Assembly: GCF_001641615.1 (NCBI RefSeq)
Contig: NZ_LRRU01000019.1
Span: 154,048-218,047 of the forward strand
Length of the DNA stretch: 64,000 bases
Direction: 5' to 3'
From: Pseudoalteromonas gelatinilytica
GTDB taxonomy: Bacteria; Pseudomonadota; Gammaproteobacteria; Enterobacterales; Alteromonadaceae
Part shown: one piece after another, positions 44,737 through 52,059 of the stretch
Layout of the letters: every line of letters begins with the position of its first letter
Numbering within the stretch: position 1 is the first letter of the stretch
The notes under the pieces: generated by a model
Told to the model about the DNA's origin: nothing
Seen by the model: the letters and a program-made list of their open reading frames with translations, nothing else
Database searches by the model: none
Made by a program: the position numbers and the translations under genes

Positions 44737-44845
44737 TCCTCGCACTTCGTTCCTTGCTCCTCGCATCTCGCATCTCGTTTCTCGTACTTCGCACCTCCCT
44801 CCTCGCACCTCGAATCTCATACTTCGCATCTCGTCCCTCGCACCT
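44737..44845. repeat. Degenerate heptamer array (CTCGCAY/TTCGCAY)
   Basis: About fifteen diverged 7-base units (CTCGCAC, TTCGTTC, CTCGCAT, CTCGTAC, CTCGAAT and so on) of the family seen at 40980. The stretch 44559-45030 otherwise holds no gene that I can support. Confidence 0.75.
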
Positions 44846-45030
44846 AAAAAACACTCATCACTCCAAAGTTGTATTTATTTTAGGAAATAGTTGTCTTTTT
44901 CACTATTTATTGGTGGAAATATCAACTATGCTTTTGCGTGAATACTTTATTGTATTGATTTATATGAGGTTATATTGTTGGTTCGATAATTGCTCCAGTC
45001 TTTTTACCAACACTTTTAAAGGAAATAAAA

Positions 45031-45291
45031 ATGAAAAATACGCTAACGCTTACCCTTCTTGCTGTACTGCTTTTGGTTCTGTATTCACAGTTCACAGAAT
45101 TAGCCTATAAATTTGGTTTTGCTGAGCTCAAACTAAATGCGGTTTTGGAAAACAGTGAACATATGAAAGTAAAGTGTGATGCATACTCACTAGGCTTTTT
45201 TGATGAAATAAAACTTCAAAATAAATTTCAAAAATGCATCAATGATTATGAAGCTGAAGGCTACGAAATCGTGAGCAGAACAGACCAATAA
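45031..45291 (+). CDS. Small protein with an N-terminal membrane anchor
   Basis: An 86-residue protein of unknown family: one hydrophobic N-terminal segment (about residues 5-20, LTLTLLAVLLLVLYS), then a charged domain with two cysteines (VKCDAYSLGFF and KCINDYEAEGYEI). AAAGGA lies 7 bases before the ATG and codon use is ordinary, which supports a real gene despite its position between repeat clusters. A REP-like element begins 9 bases after the stop. Confidence 0.65.
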   Translation: MKNTLTLTLLAVLLLVLYSQFTELAYKFGFAELKLNAVLENSEHMKVKCDAYSLGFFDEIKLQNKFQKCINDYEAEGYEIVSRTDQ

Positions 45292-45300
45292 TCGTTTTGA

Positions 45301-45325
45301 GTAGGCGCCATGCTCGCATGGCGCG
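45301..45325 (+). repeat. REP-like hairpin (GTAG-type), copy 4
   Basis: GTAG followed by a perfect 9-bp stem GCGCCATGC/GCATGGCGC with a 2-base loop. The inverted relative lies at 59010-59032. Confidence 0.8.
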
Positions 45326-45353
45326 CCGCTGCATAGCGCAACTGCCAGCGCTT

Positions 45354-45378
45354 CACGCGAAATAAATTTCACGTCTAG
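45354..45378 (-). repeat. REP-like hairpin, copy 5 (diverged tetranucleotide)
   Basis: CACGCGAAATAAATTTCACGTCTAG: the same hairpin as copy 3, but the outer end reads CTAG rather than GTAG on the minus strand. Confidence 0.6.
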
Positions 45379-45410
45379 TTTTTTAACTCGTACGCACCTT
45401 TTGCAAATTC

Positions 45411-45430
45411 GGCGCTAAAGCACCTCCTAC
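45411..45430 (-). repeat. REP-like hairpin (GTAG-type), copy 6
   Basis: On the minus strand GTAGGAGGTGCTTTAGCGCC; the stem is GGTGCT/AGCGCC with one mismatch. Confidence 0.65.
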
Positions 45431-45432
45431 TT

Positions 45433-45493
45433 CTCTCCTCGCATCTCGCACCTCGCATCTCAACCTGATGGCCGACGGCTGAAAGCTGACAGC
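45433..45493. repeat. Short heptamer array plus GCTGANN module
   Basis: CTCCTCGCATCTCGCACCTC gives about four heptamer units, followed directly by GATGGCCGACGGCTGAAAGC, the module that also adjoins the heptamer array at 40980, in the opposite order. Confidence 0.7.
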
Positions 45494-45570
45494 TAGATTC
45501 TCTACCAACTTCCGCTTATTTTCATTACACTGCTCCAATACAAAAATAATTATAAAAATTGAGAATGATC

Positions 45571-46554
45571 ATGACGTCGAAACTGTTTAAACCTCTGTGC
45601 TGTGTATTTGCACTAAGCCTTGTGGGCTGTGGTGGAGGTGAGGTGTTTACTGCCCCTGCTAGTAGTGAATTTGCCCATGGCAATGAGCTACTAAGTGCTA
45701 CGGCGCTAACCGAAGATGCGAGTCACGCGTTAGTGGCAACCCAATCTGAGGTGTGCGTTTGGGATAATCAGTTAAAAGCGCGTCTATACGATTGTATAAC
45801 AGGGCAGGGCGCTGAACATGTTGAGCTTGCAGGCTTTAGCGCTAACAAATCTCGTTTTTTCATTTCAAATCGATTATCGGTGACTTTATACGATACTCGC
45901 ACTGGGCGTAGTATTGGTACTTGGCTTACCGGGCAAGAAATCGCTAGAGACATCGCTATTTCAGCCGTAGGCGATACGTTGGTTATTGCTTATCGTAGCG
46001 GCAAGGCTGAGGTAATAAATACCCGCACAGGCGATACTAAGCGTTTTGATATTCATCGTTTAGATATTAATAGCGTGGCGTTATCGGCTGATGGTCAGTG
46101 GGCGTTTACTGGTTCAAGCGACAAGTACGTAAAGCTTTGGTCAACGAGCGATGGCAGCACTCGTTTTGAAGAGCGTTTAGCGACCAGAGTGAATCACGTT
46201 ACTTTAAATAAAACAGCAAGCTTGGGCTTTGCAATTGATTCGGTTGATGATCGTGTATTCTTTGATTTAGCCAATCAAAAAGAGCTATCAGAAGTGGCCT
46301 CATACTCTAACTTTATTGAATTCACTGCATCGCAATTTATTAATCAAGATAAATGGCTATTAACGGGCTCACCAAAAATGAAGATGCGTTTATATCGCGT
46401 TGCAGATGGTGAACTAATCGCAGAATACGAAGCTAAACAACAGCGGCAGCGAACGTCGGTTCTGAGTGTGGCGTACGACGGTAAGCAGCTATATTCAGAA
46501 ACCAGTGATGGCCTATTACAGGCTTGGCCATTTGATAAAATAAGCACTAAATAA
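45571..46554 (+). CDS. WD40-repeat lipoprotein
   Basis: A 327-residue lipoprotein: signal with lipobox LVGC (Cys about residue 20), then a beta-propeller built from WD40-like repeats, for instance GQWAFTGSSDKYVKLWSTSDG (written in part) and the closing LQAWPFDK. It probably offers a protein-binding platform at the inner face of the outer membrane or in the periplasm; the partner is unknown. ATG 45571 has GAGA 6 bases upstream; ATG 45565 is an alternative. A bidirectional terminator follows. Confidence 0.82.
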   Translation: MTSKLFKPLCCVFALSLVGCGGGEVFTAPASSEFAHGNELLSATALTEDASHALVATQSEVCVWDNQLKARLYDCITGQGAEHVELAGFSANKSRFFISNRLSVTLYDTRTGRSIGTWLTGQEIARDIAISAVGDTLVIAYRSGKAEVINTRTGDTKRFDIHRLDINSVALSADGQWAFTGSSDKYVKLWSTSDGSTRFEERLATRVNHVTLNKTASLGFAIDSVDDRVFFDLANQKELSEVASYSNFIEFTASQFINQDKWLLTGSPKMKMRLYRVADGELIAEYEAKQQRQRTSVLSVAYDGKQLYSETSDGLLQAWPFDKISTK

Positions 46555-46564
46555 CAGCGAAAAA

Positions 46565-46589
46565 AAACGCCTACTTTAAGTAGGCGTTT
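46565..46589. terminator. Bidirectional terminator
   Basis: 12-bp perfect stem AAACGCCTACTT/AAGTAGGCGTTT with a single central base, between the convergent WD40 and aminotransferase genes. Seven A residues to the left serve the minus strand as a T tract. Confidence 0.92.
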
Positions 46590-46608
46590 GTTTTAAACTG
46601 CAATTAAA

Positions 46609-47466
46609 TTAGTAATCAAACTTATGCTTGGTAAACAAGCTTTGTACTTGTTGCCATACTGCACCAGGTTTGCCATCGCCAACTAACTTGCCATTTACTT
46701 TTACAACTGGCCCAACTTCTTTAGTGGCGCTGGTGATCCATACTTCGTCGGCATCAAGTAATTCTTCTTTACTAATAATGCGTTCTTGCACGTTAAAGTC
46801 ACTGTAACTGTGAAGAATATTGAGGATTAACCAGCGGGTGATCCCCGGTAAAATTTGGTTATCAAGTGGAGGCGTGCTGATCACACCCTCTTTTACAATA
46901 AACACATTACTTGAACTGGCTTCGGTAATTTCTCCTAAGCGGTTAAATAAAATGGTTTCTTTGTTACCCGCTGCTGCACCGTGCTGGTAATGGATAACGT
47001 TGCCAAGCAGTGCCGTTGATTTAATATGGCAACGTTGCCAGCGACGGTCTTGTTCAAGCGATACGGTGTAAGTTGTTGCGCTATCTATGTCGCTTTTTGG
47101 CTCTGCTGGAATTTCAAACGCAAACGCAAATACGGTCGGGGTAATATTAGTTGGGTAACCGTGGGCACGTTTAGTATCAGCGCCGCGGCTCACGTGTAAA
47201 TATATCCCTAGGTTATCACCTTGGTTTTTTTCGCATAAATCATTACAGATTTTACGCCACGTATCGGCACTGTAATCGAGCTTAATTTCAAGCTCGTTTA
47301 AACCGTTATTCATACGTTCAATATGTGCGCCAAAGCCAAGCATTTTGCCTTGGTATGATGGGATCACTTCGTAGATGCCATCGCCAAATAAGAAGCCGCG
47401 ATCCATTGGTGAAATCTTTGCTTCATCAGCGCCAAGGTATTCACCGTTTAGGTATACCGTGCCCAT
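46609..47466 (-). CDS. dat: D-amino acid aminotransferase
   Basis: A 285-residue fold-type IV PLP aminotransferase. MGTVYLNGEYLGADEAKISPMDRGFLFGDGIYE is the usual opening (shown in part), the PLP lysine is in CHIKSTALLGN (about residue 143) and the PLP-binding Glu in GEITEASSSNVF (about 176). D-amino acid aminotransferases exchange the amino group between D-alanine or other D-amino acids and 2-oxoglutarate, giving D-glutamate. A branched-chain aminotransferase or lyase is less likely on length and start. It ends the four-gene minus-strand cluster with DUF4392, PxpA and DUF1445; all gaps are 0-2 bases or overlaps. Confidence 0.88.
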   Translation of the reverse strand: MGTVYLNGEYLGADEAKISPMDRGFLFGDGIYEVIPSYQGKMLGFGAHIERMNNGLNELEIKLDYSADTWRKICNDLCEKNQGDNLGIYLHVSRGADTKRAHGYPTNITPTVFAFAFEIPAEPKSDIDSATTYTVSLEQDRRWQRCHIKSTALLGNVIHYQHGAAAGNKETILFNRLGEITEASSSNVFIVKEGVISTPPLDNQILPGITRWLILNILHSYSDFNVQERIISKEELLDADEVWITSATKEVGPVVKVNGKLVGDGKPGAVWQQVQSLFTKHKFDY

Positions 47467-47468
47467 TG

Positions 47469-48332
47469 TTAAACCTCATTCTCTGTCGTAAAGCCGCCAA
47501 GTTGGCGAAGCCGAGTTATTAATTGTTGACCATGTATTGCATGCAGGCCGTCTTCGGTGAGCTCATTTTTATGGGTGACGCCATCGACACTACCGCGCTC
47601 ACTTAGGTAATGCAAAATGTTGAGTGGCTCAATATCAGCCAGCAAATCGCTGTTATGCCAGCGACTTAAAAAGGCAATAAGTCCGTATGCTGCCCAGTTA
47701 GATACATCGGCGAGTAACAGCTCATCGCAAGGAGTTAAACAAGGAGTGATGTTTAGCGCTTGCATATGCTGTGCAAGGTTACCCATGCCTATTTCGTTAC
47801 CGCCATCACCAATCGCTATGGTGGGGCAAGGTGCTTCTGTTACAAAAAAATCAAAGCAGCCGCAATGCTCCGAAATATCAATACCGCGCATATTATAATA
47901 ACGCTGATGCTCGTTAAGCCCCGGGCGTTCTATTGATAAAACACAATCAGGTTTTAGCTGCTCAAGGGCTTTAATGCTAAAAGAGTGCGCATTATCAATG
48001 CTATTAATTGGCAGCTCAAAACAGTTAAAGTCATTTTTCAAGGCACTGTAAAGGGGGTTGCCAGTAACCAAAATGGGCTGTTTATCAAGTCTTTCGAGTA
48101 CCTTGTAAAGTGCAATTGCACCAACTGGGCCGTCGGTTTCGAAAGTATTGTTAACCGCAAAGCCCGTACCTATCAACACAGTACCTTGTGCTTGATGAAG
48201 GTGTTTTGCTGCGCGTAAATATGTACCCGTAAGTTGTTTTGCGTATAAATGCTGCATTCCACGCGGGTTTTGTTCAACCATCATGGTTTCAATTTGTTGG
48301 CTGAGCGCAGCGTCGCTTAGGCTTGCTGACAT
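47469..48332 (-). CDS. DUF4392 (D-glutamate cyclase C-terminal domain-like) protein
   Basis: A 287-residue cytosolic protein of the DUF4392 family: NPRGMQHLYAKQLTGTYLRAA, VLIGTGFAVNNTFETDGPVGAIAL, an internal ERPGLNEHQRYYNMRG and the acidic IAIGDGGNEIGMGNL. In mammals this domain forms the C-terminal half of mitochondrial D-glutamate cyclase (DGLUCY), which turns D-glutamate into 5-oxoproline; the N-terminal half (DUF1445) is encoded two genes upstream here. Its start overlaps the pxpA end by 16 bases. Bases 48047-48063 contain a degenerate TGTAAA-S5-TTTACA site. Confidence 0.85.
   Translation of the reverse strand: MSASLSDAALSQQIETMMVEQNPRGMQHLYAKQLTGTYLRAAKHLHQAQGTVLIGTGFAVNNTFETDGPVGAIALYKVLERLDKQPILVTGNPLYSALKNDFNCFELPINSIDNAHSFSIKALEQLKPDCVLSIERPGLNEHQRYYNMRGIDISEHCGCFDFFVTEAPCPTIAIGDGGNEIGMGNLAQHMQALNITPCLTPCDELLLADVSNWAAYGLIAFLSRWHNSDLLADIEPLNILHYLSERGSVDGVTHKNELTEDGLHAIHGQQLITRLRQLGGFTTENEV
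48047..48063. repeat. Degenerate TGTAAA-S5-TTTACA palindrome (inside the DUF4392 gene)
   Basis: TGTAAA GGGGG TTGCCA; the left arm and centre match the perfect copies and the right arm has two mismatches, so it may be chance or a decayed copy. Confidence 0.35.
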
Positions 48333-49054
48333 AGTGCTTTGATCTCTTGAATGAGCGCAATACCCGCTTCATTATCGCCATGTACACACAGGCTATCGGC
48401 ATTAAGTGCCAGCTGCTCACCACTTCGTGTAGTGACTGTGCCATGTGCAACTAACTGTTTAACTTGCGCCATTAGTGCCGCTTTGTCGTGTACGCTGCCC
48501 GCTAAAGAACGTGCAACAAGCTTACCTTCGTCTGTGTATTGACGGTCGGCAAATGCTTCTAAAATGAGTTCTAGTTGAAGATCGTTTGCTTGTACTTTGT
48601 GTTTTGCAGCTTGGTTGGTCGCTAAAATCATTAATTTTAATGGCTTTGCATAACTTGCCACTGCACGCATAACGATATTCAGCGTTTGCTCGTCACTCAT
48701 CATATCGTTATACAATGCACCATGTGGCTTAACGTATTCGAGCGTTAAACCATGTATTGCAGCCATACCATCAATTGCAGCAATTTGATAATGCAGGCAA
48801 TTGGTCAGCTCTTTTTCGCTCATAGCCATTGAGCGGCGACCAAAGCCTTGCTTATCTGGGTAACTTGGATGTGCGCCAATCATTACTTTGTGCTGCTTGG
48901 CGAGGGCTAGGGTGTTTGCCATCACATCGGCATCGCCAGCATGAAAGCCACAAGCAATATTTGCCATATCAATATGTGGCATAACTTGCTCGTCTAAGCC
49001 CATTTTCCACATACCGAAGCTTTCGCCAAGGTCGCAGTTTAGTTTCATCGTCAT
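48317..49054 (-). CDS. pxpA: 5-oxoprolinase subunit PxpA (LamB/YcsF family)
   Basis: A 245-residue protein with the family signatures KLNCDLGESFGMWKMG, NIACGFHAGDADVM and MIGAHPSYPDKQGFGRR, plus EYVKPHGALYNDMM. PxpA acts with PxpB and PxpC in ATP-dependent opening of 5-oxoproline to glutamate; neither partner is in this window. The ATG follows the DUF1445 stop with no gap. It is the bridge between the two D-glutamate cyclase-like genes, which fits a pathway D-glutamate to 5-oxoproline to glutamate. Confidence 0.93.
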   Translation of the reverse strand: MTMKLNCDLGESFGMWKMGLDEQVMPHIDMANIACGFHAGDADVMANTLALAKQHKVMIGAHPSYPDKQGFGRRSMAMSEKELTNCLHYQIAAIDGMAAIHGLTLEYVKPHGALYNDMMSDEQTLNIVMRAVASYAKPLKLMILATNQAAKHKVQANDLQLELILEAFADRQYTDEGKLVARSLAGSVHDKAALMAQVKQLVAHGTVTTRSGEQLALNADSLCVHGDNEAGIALIQEIKALCQQA

Positions 49055-49852
49055 TTATAACGCTGCCATTTTACTATTTGGAATATCGGTGATCAGCATG
49101 TGCCCTGGGCTATGCGTGATACAAAAATCAGGAGCCGCGTTAGCAATCGCAACTTGTGGAGTAACACCACAGGCCCAAAATACGGGCACTTCGCCTTCTT
49201 TAATGGTTACCGCATCACCAAACTCAGGTTTGTTGATATCTTTAATGCCAATTGCTGCAGGGTCGCCAAAATGCACTGGTGCACCATGTACACTTGGAAA
49301 ACGGCTGCAAATTTGGATGGCACGAATGGCATCGGCAGGTTTCATTGGGCGCATACTCACAACCATATTGGCGTGGAAAATCCCCGCACTCTGACAAGCC
49401 ATATTGGTCACATACATAGGCACATTTTTTTGCTCGCTGATATTTCTGATCTCAAGACCCGCGGCAATCAGCGCTTCTTCAAATGAGAACGAGCAACCAA
49501 TTAAAAAGGTGACTAAATCGTCGCGCCAGTGACTCGAAATATCGGTCACTTCTTCAACCATTTGGCCATGTTTAAAGATGCGGTAACGAGGTAAGTCGCT
49601 ACGAATATCAATGTCTTCACCAACCGTTGGCATATCGGTAACGCCCGGTATGCGGCTAGTTGCAATGATTGGGCAAGCTTTCGGGTTTGCTTGGCTAAAC
49701 TGCAAAAAATCAAACGCGTATTGTTTAGGTAAAATCACTAAATTAGCTTGCACAAAGCCCGGTGCAAAGCCCGATGTATTGCCAGTGTAGTCACCCTCGC
49801 GTACCATTTTACGAATAGCCGCTGGGGTGGTTAAAGATGCATTTTTTTGCAT
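49055..49852 (-). CDS. DUF1445 (putative hydro-lyase / D-glutamate cyclase N-terminal-like) protein
   Basis: A 265-residue protein of the YcsI/UPF0317 family: [26 protein letters not shown] at the start (in part), [17 protein letters not shown] and [14 protein letters not shown], and a CGVTPQ element near the end. The family is annotated as a putative hydro-lyase; the same domain is the N-terminal half of mammalian DGLUCY. It opens the cluster DUF1445-pxpA-DUF4392-dat, all on the minus strand. A GGAG site lies 7 bases before the ATG. Confidence 0.88.
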   Translation of the reverse strand: MQKNASLTTPAAIRKMVREGDYTGNTSGFAPGFVQANLVILPKQYAFDFLQFSQANPKACPIIATSRIPGVTDMPTVGEDIDIRSDLPRYRIFKHGQMVEEVTDISSHWRDDLVTFLIGCSFSFEEALIAAGLEIRNISEQKNVPMYVTNMACQSAGIFHANMVVSMRPMKPADAIRAIQICSRFPSVHGAPVHFGDPAAIGIKDINKPEFGDAVTIKEGEVPVFWACGVTPQVAIANAAPDFCITHSPGHMLITDIPNSKMAAL

Positions 49853-49900
49853 GTGACTCTCCTTGAAATTAACACTTGCCCATTGTTGCTACAATAACAC

Positions 49901-51760
49901 TCAGTTCAGGTCATTAATAGTAACGGGCAGCTGCCCTTTAGCAGGGGCTTTCCCTAGTAAAACGTTTGCTAGCGCTGTAAATGCAGGGCCAGCAATCTTT
50001 TCATCTGTATCTACATCTATATTGTAAGCATAGGTGGCAAGTACAGCATCGCCAAATTTTCCGAATTGGGCAATATCGTAAGGGGCACGTAAGCTTACAA
50101 AAACGGTCTTTTTATGGGCTAATTTTGCTTGTTTTAGCAATGATTCTAATGCCGCAGATTGGTCGGCTTTAGCAATTGCAAACTCAGGGTTATCAGCTAA
50201 ATCATCCATCCCGCCAACTTCAACAGCACTTTGTTTTGGAGACGCATTAGCGGCAATAATTATGTCGGCTTCGTTAATTTCTTTTAATGTTGCAAGCGGC
50301 TCATAACCTTGCAAACTCGTACAGCTAAAGCTGATTAGCTTATCGGTGTTATCAATTAACGCCTGCTGCAGAGCATAGCATTTGCGGGTGTCTGGCATAA
50401 TAATATGCACTTTGCTGCCCGATTTAATGCTAAGCGGTAGGGTGTTTTTCTCGTTTTTCACTTCGGTGATAGCTGCCAATGCTAATTCGGCTTCTACTTT
50501 TCTATGGCTTTGATCACCCAGTAACAGCTGCGCTTTTTTGATGGCTGCTTCGTCATCAAGTGAAGAGCTGAGTTTAAACTTTTCTTTAAGTTTTAAAATG
50601 CGTGTTGCAGAAACACTCATTTCGTTGGCATTTAACGTGCCGCGTTGTACTTCTTGCTCTAATCGTTCAATTAGGGCTTCAAGTACAGCTAAGTCTTTAG
50701 GACTTCTGATTTCGATTGGCATCAGGGCAATATCAACACCCGCTGCAAAGGTATTTACTACCGCTTCAATTGGTTCAAAAAAGTGGCTGATCCCCGCCAT
50801 ATCGAGGGCATCTGTGATCACCACACCTTGATAACCAAGTTCATCACGTAATAAATCAGTGATGATTTTGCGCGACATCGTAGCAGGTTTGATCATGGTT
50901 TTGCCTTCTTTACTGACAAACGTGCTGTCGTCGAGGGCTGGGTATTGGATATGCGCAGTCATGATCATACCCGGTTGTTGGTTTTTAATAATTTCTTTAA
51001 AAGGGGGGAGATCTTGCTGCCAAATAGTTTCTTTATCATGCATTACTTTTGGCAGGCCTGTGTGGCTATCTACATTAGTATCGCCATGCCCCGGAAAGTG
51101 CTTTAACGATGAAATAACGCCGTTGTTTTCAAACCCTGCCACTTGGGCACCACCTAGTTTTGCAACCAATTGCGGATCTTCACCGTAAGAGCGCACGTTA
51201 ATAACTGGGTTATCTGGGTTCATGTTTACATCAACCGTGGGTGCATAGTTAACATTAACCCCCAGTGCCAATAGCTCGTCGGCAATAATGCGGGCAGACT
51301 CAGTCGCGAAGTGGGTACCATGTTCTTTATAGGTCGCACCAATCGACATGTTACCGGTAAACGACGTACCTACATCACGAGGAATACGGGCAACTCGGCC
51401 ACCTTCTTGGTCTATCGAAATAAACAGCGGTAAGCCTAACTCTGACTTAGCAGCGGCTTTTTGTAAGTCATTATTAAGTTTGATCACTTGCGGCACGGTA
51501 TCGATATTTTCTGCAAATAAAATCACCCCACCAATGTTATGTTTAGTGATGATATTTGCTAAATCAGCCGGCAGCTCTGTCACCGGTGTACGGCATTTTT
51601 GCTCACCCGGGTCTTGCTCACAGTAATAACGTAGGTCAAGCATGAGCTTTTGCCCTAACTGTTGTTTTAAAGTTAATGCAGACTCAGCAAATGATGATTG
51701 TAATGGCATGAAACATCCTAATCCGATAACCAGTGACGATAGTGCAAACTTATTTAACAC
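49901..51760 (-). CDS. Glycoside hydrolase family 3, beta-N-acetylhexosaminidase-like
   Basis: A 619-residue exported GH3 enzyme. A signal peptide (cleavage near SFAES) precedes the catalytic barrel with FISIDQEGGRVARI, the hexosaminidase signature SSLKHFPGHGDTNVDSHTGLP (written in part; KHFPGHGDT) and the nucleophile region VVITDALDMAGIS. A C-terminal GH3 domain (about residues 400-619) makes it longer than NagZ. It probably releases N-acetylglucosamine from chitin oligomers or peptidoglycan pieces. GTG 51760 is preferred over TTG 51772 because GGAG lies 6 bases before it. Confidence 0.87.
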   Translation of the reverse strand: MLNKFALSSLVIGLGCFMPLQSSFAESALTLKQQLGQKLMLDLRYYCEQDPGEQKCRTPVTELPADLANIITKHNIGGVILFAENIDTVPQVIKLNNDLQKAAAKSELGLPLFISIDQEGGRVARIPRDVGTSFTGNMSIGATYKEHGTHFATESARIIADELLALGVNVNYAPTVDVNMNPDNPVINVRSYGEDPQLVAKLGGAQVAGFENNGVISSLKHFPGHGDTNVDSHTGLPKVMHDKETIWQQDLPPFKEIIKNQQPGMIMTAHIQYPALDDSTFVSKEGKTMIKPATMSRKIITDLLRDELGYQGVVITDALDMAGISHFFEPIEAVVNTFAAGVDIALMPIEIRSPKDLAVLEALIERLEQEVQRGTLNANEMSVSATRILKLKEKFKLSSSLDDEAAIKKAQLLLGDQSHRKVEAELALAAITEVKNEKNTLPLSIKSGSKVHIIMPDTRKCYALQQALIDNTDKLISFSCTSLQGYEPLATLKEINEADIIIAANASPKQSAVEVGGMDDLADNPEFAIAKADQSAALESLLKQAKLAHKKTVFVSLRAPYDIAQFGKFGDAVLATYAYNIDVDTDEKIAGPAFTALANVLLGKAPAKGQLPVTINDLN

Positions 51761-52059
51761 AGCAAGCTCCAAAGCAAAACGCTTATTTAGTTTTTAGAAT
51801 AAATTATTCTTGATGTTAATGGGTTTTTAAATATAAATACAGTATTTTTTTGCTACCCTAACGGTTTTTGAGTCCGACTGCAAAAAGCTAAGTTAGATCA
51901 CCAAATAGGGCTAATAGGCTTAAATAACCAAACCTTTATGCTGATAAAAAGCGTGGCAAGTTGATAATTTATCAATTTAATGGGTCGCTTTTTAGTACAA
52001 TTTAAAGTAATAATATATTCCATAATCATCAGCGTAAATATGACAAGCCTGGGGGCGAG

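Noticed and set aside
44754..45110. Plus-strand frame of 118 codons covering degenerate heptamers and the start of the small protein gene
   Set aside because: It lies mostly in repeats and overlaps the better supported gene at 45031, which has its own ribosome-binding site.
46565..46589. Terminator stem as a REP-like element, because it contains GTAGGCG
   Set aside because: It is a tight stem with a single-base centre and poly-A/poly-T flanks between convergent genes, which is the pattern of an ordinary bidirectional terminator.
16464..48063. TyrR boxes as an explanation of the TGTAAA...TTTACA sites
   Set aside because: The TyrR box has a 6-base spacer of variable composition and lies in promoters of aromatic amino acid genes. 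Here the spacer is 5 bases, all G/C, and several sites are in coding regions.
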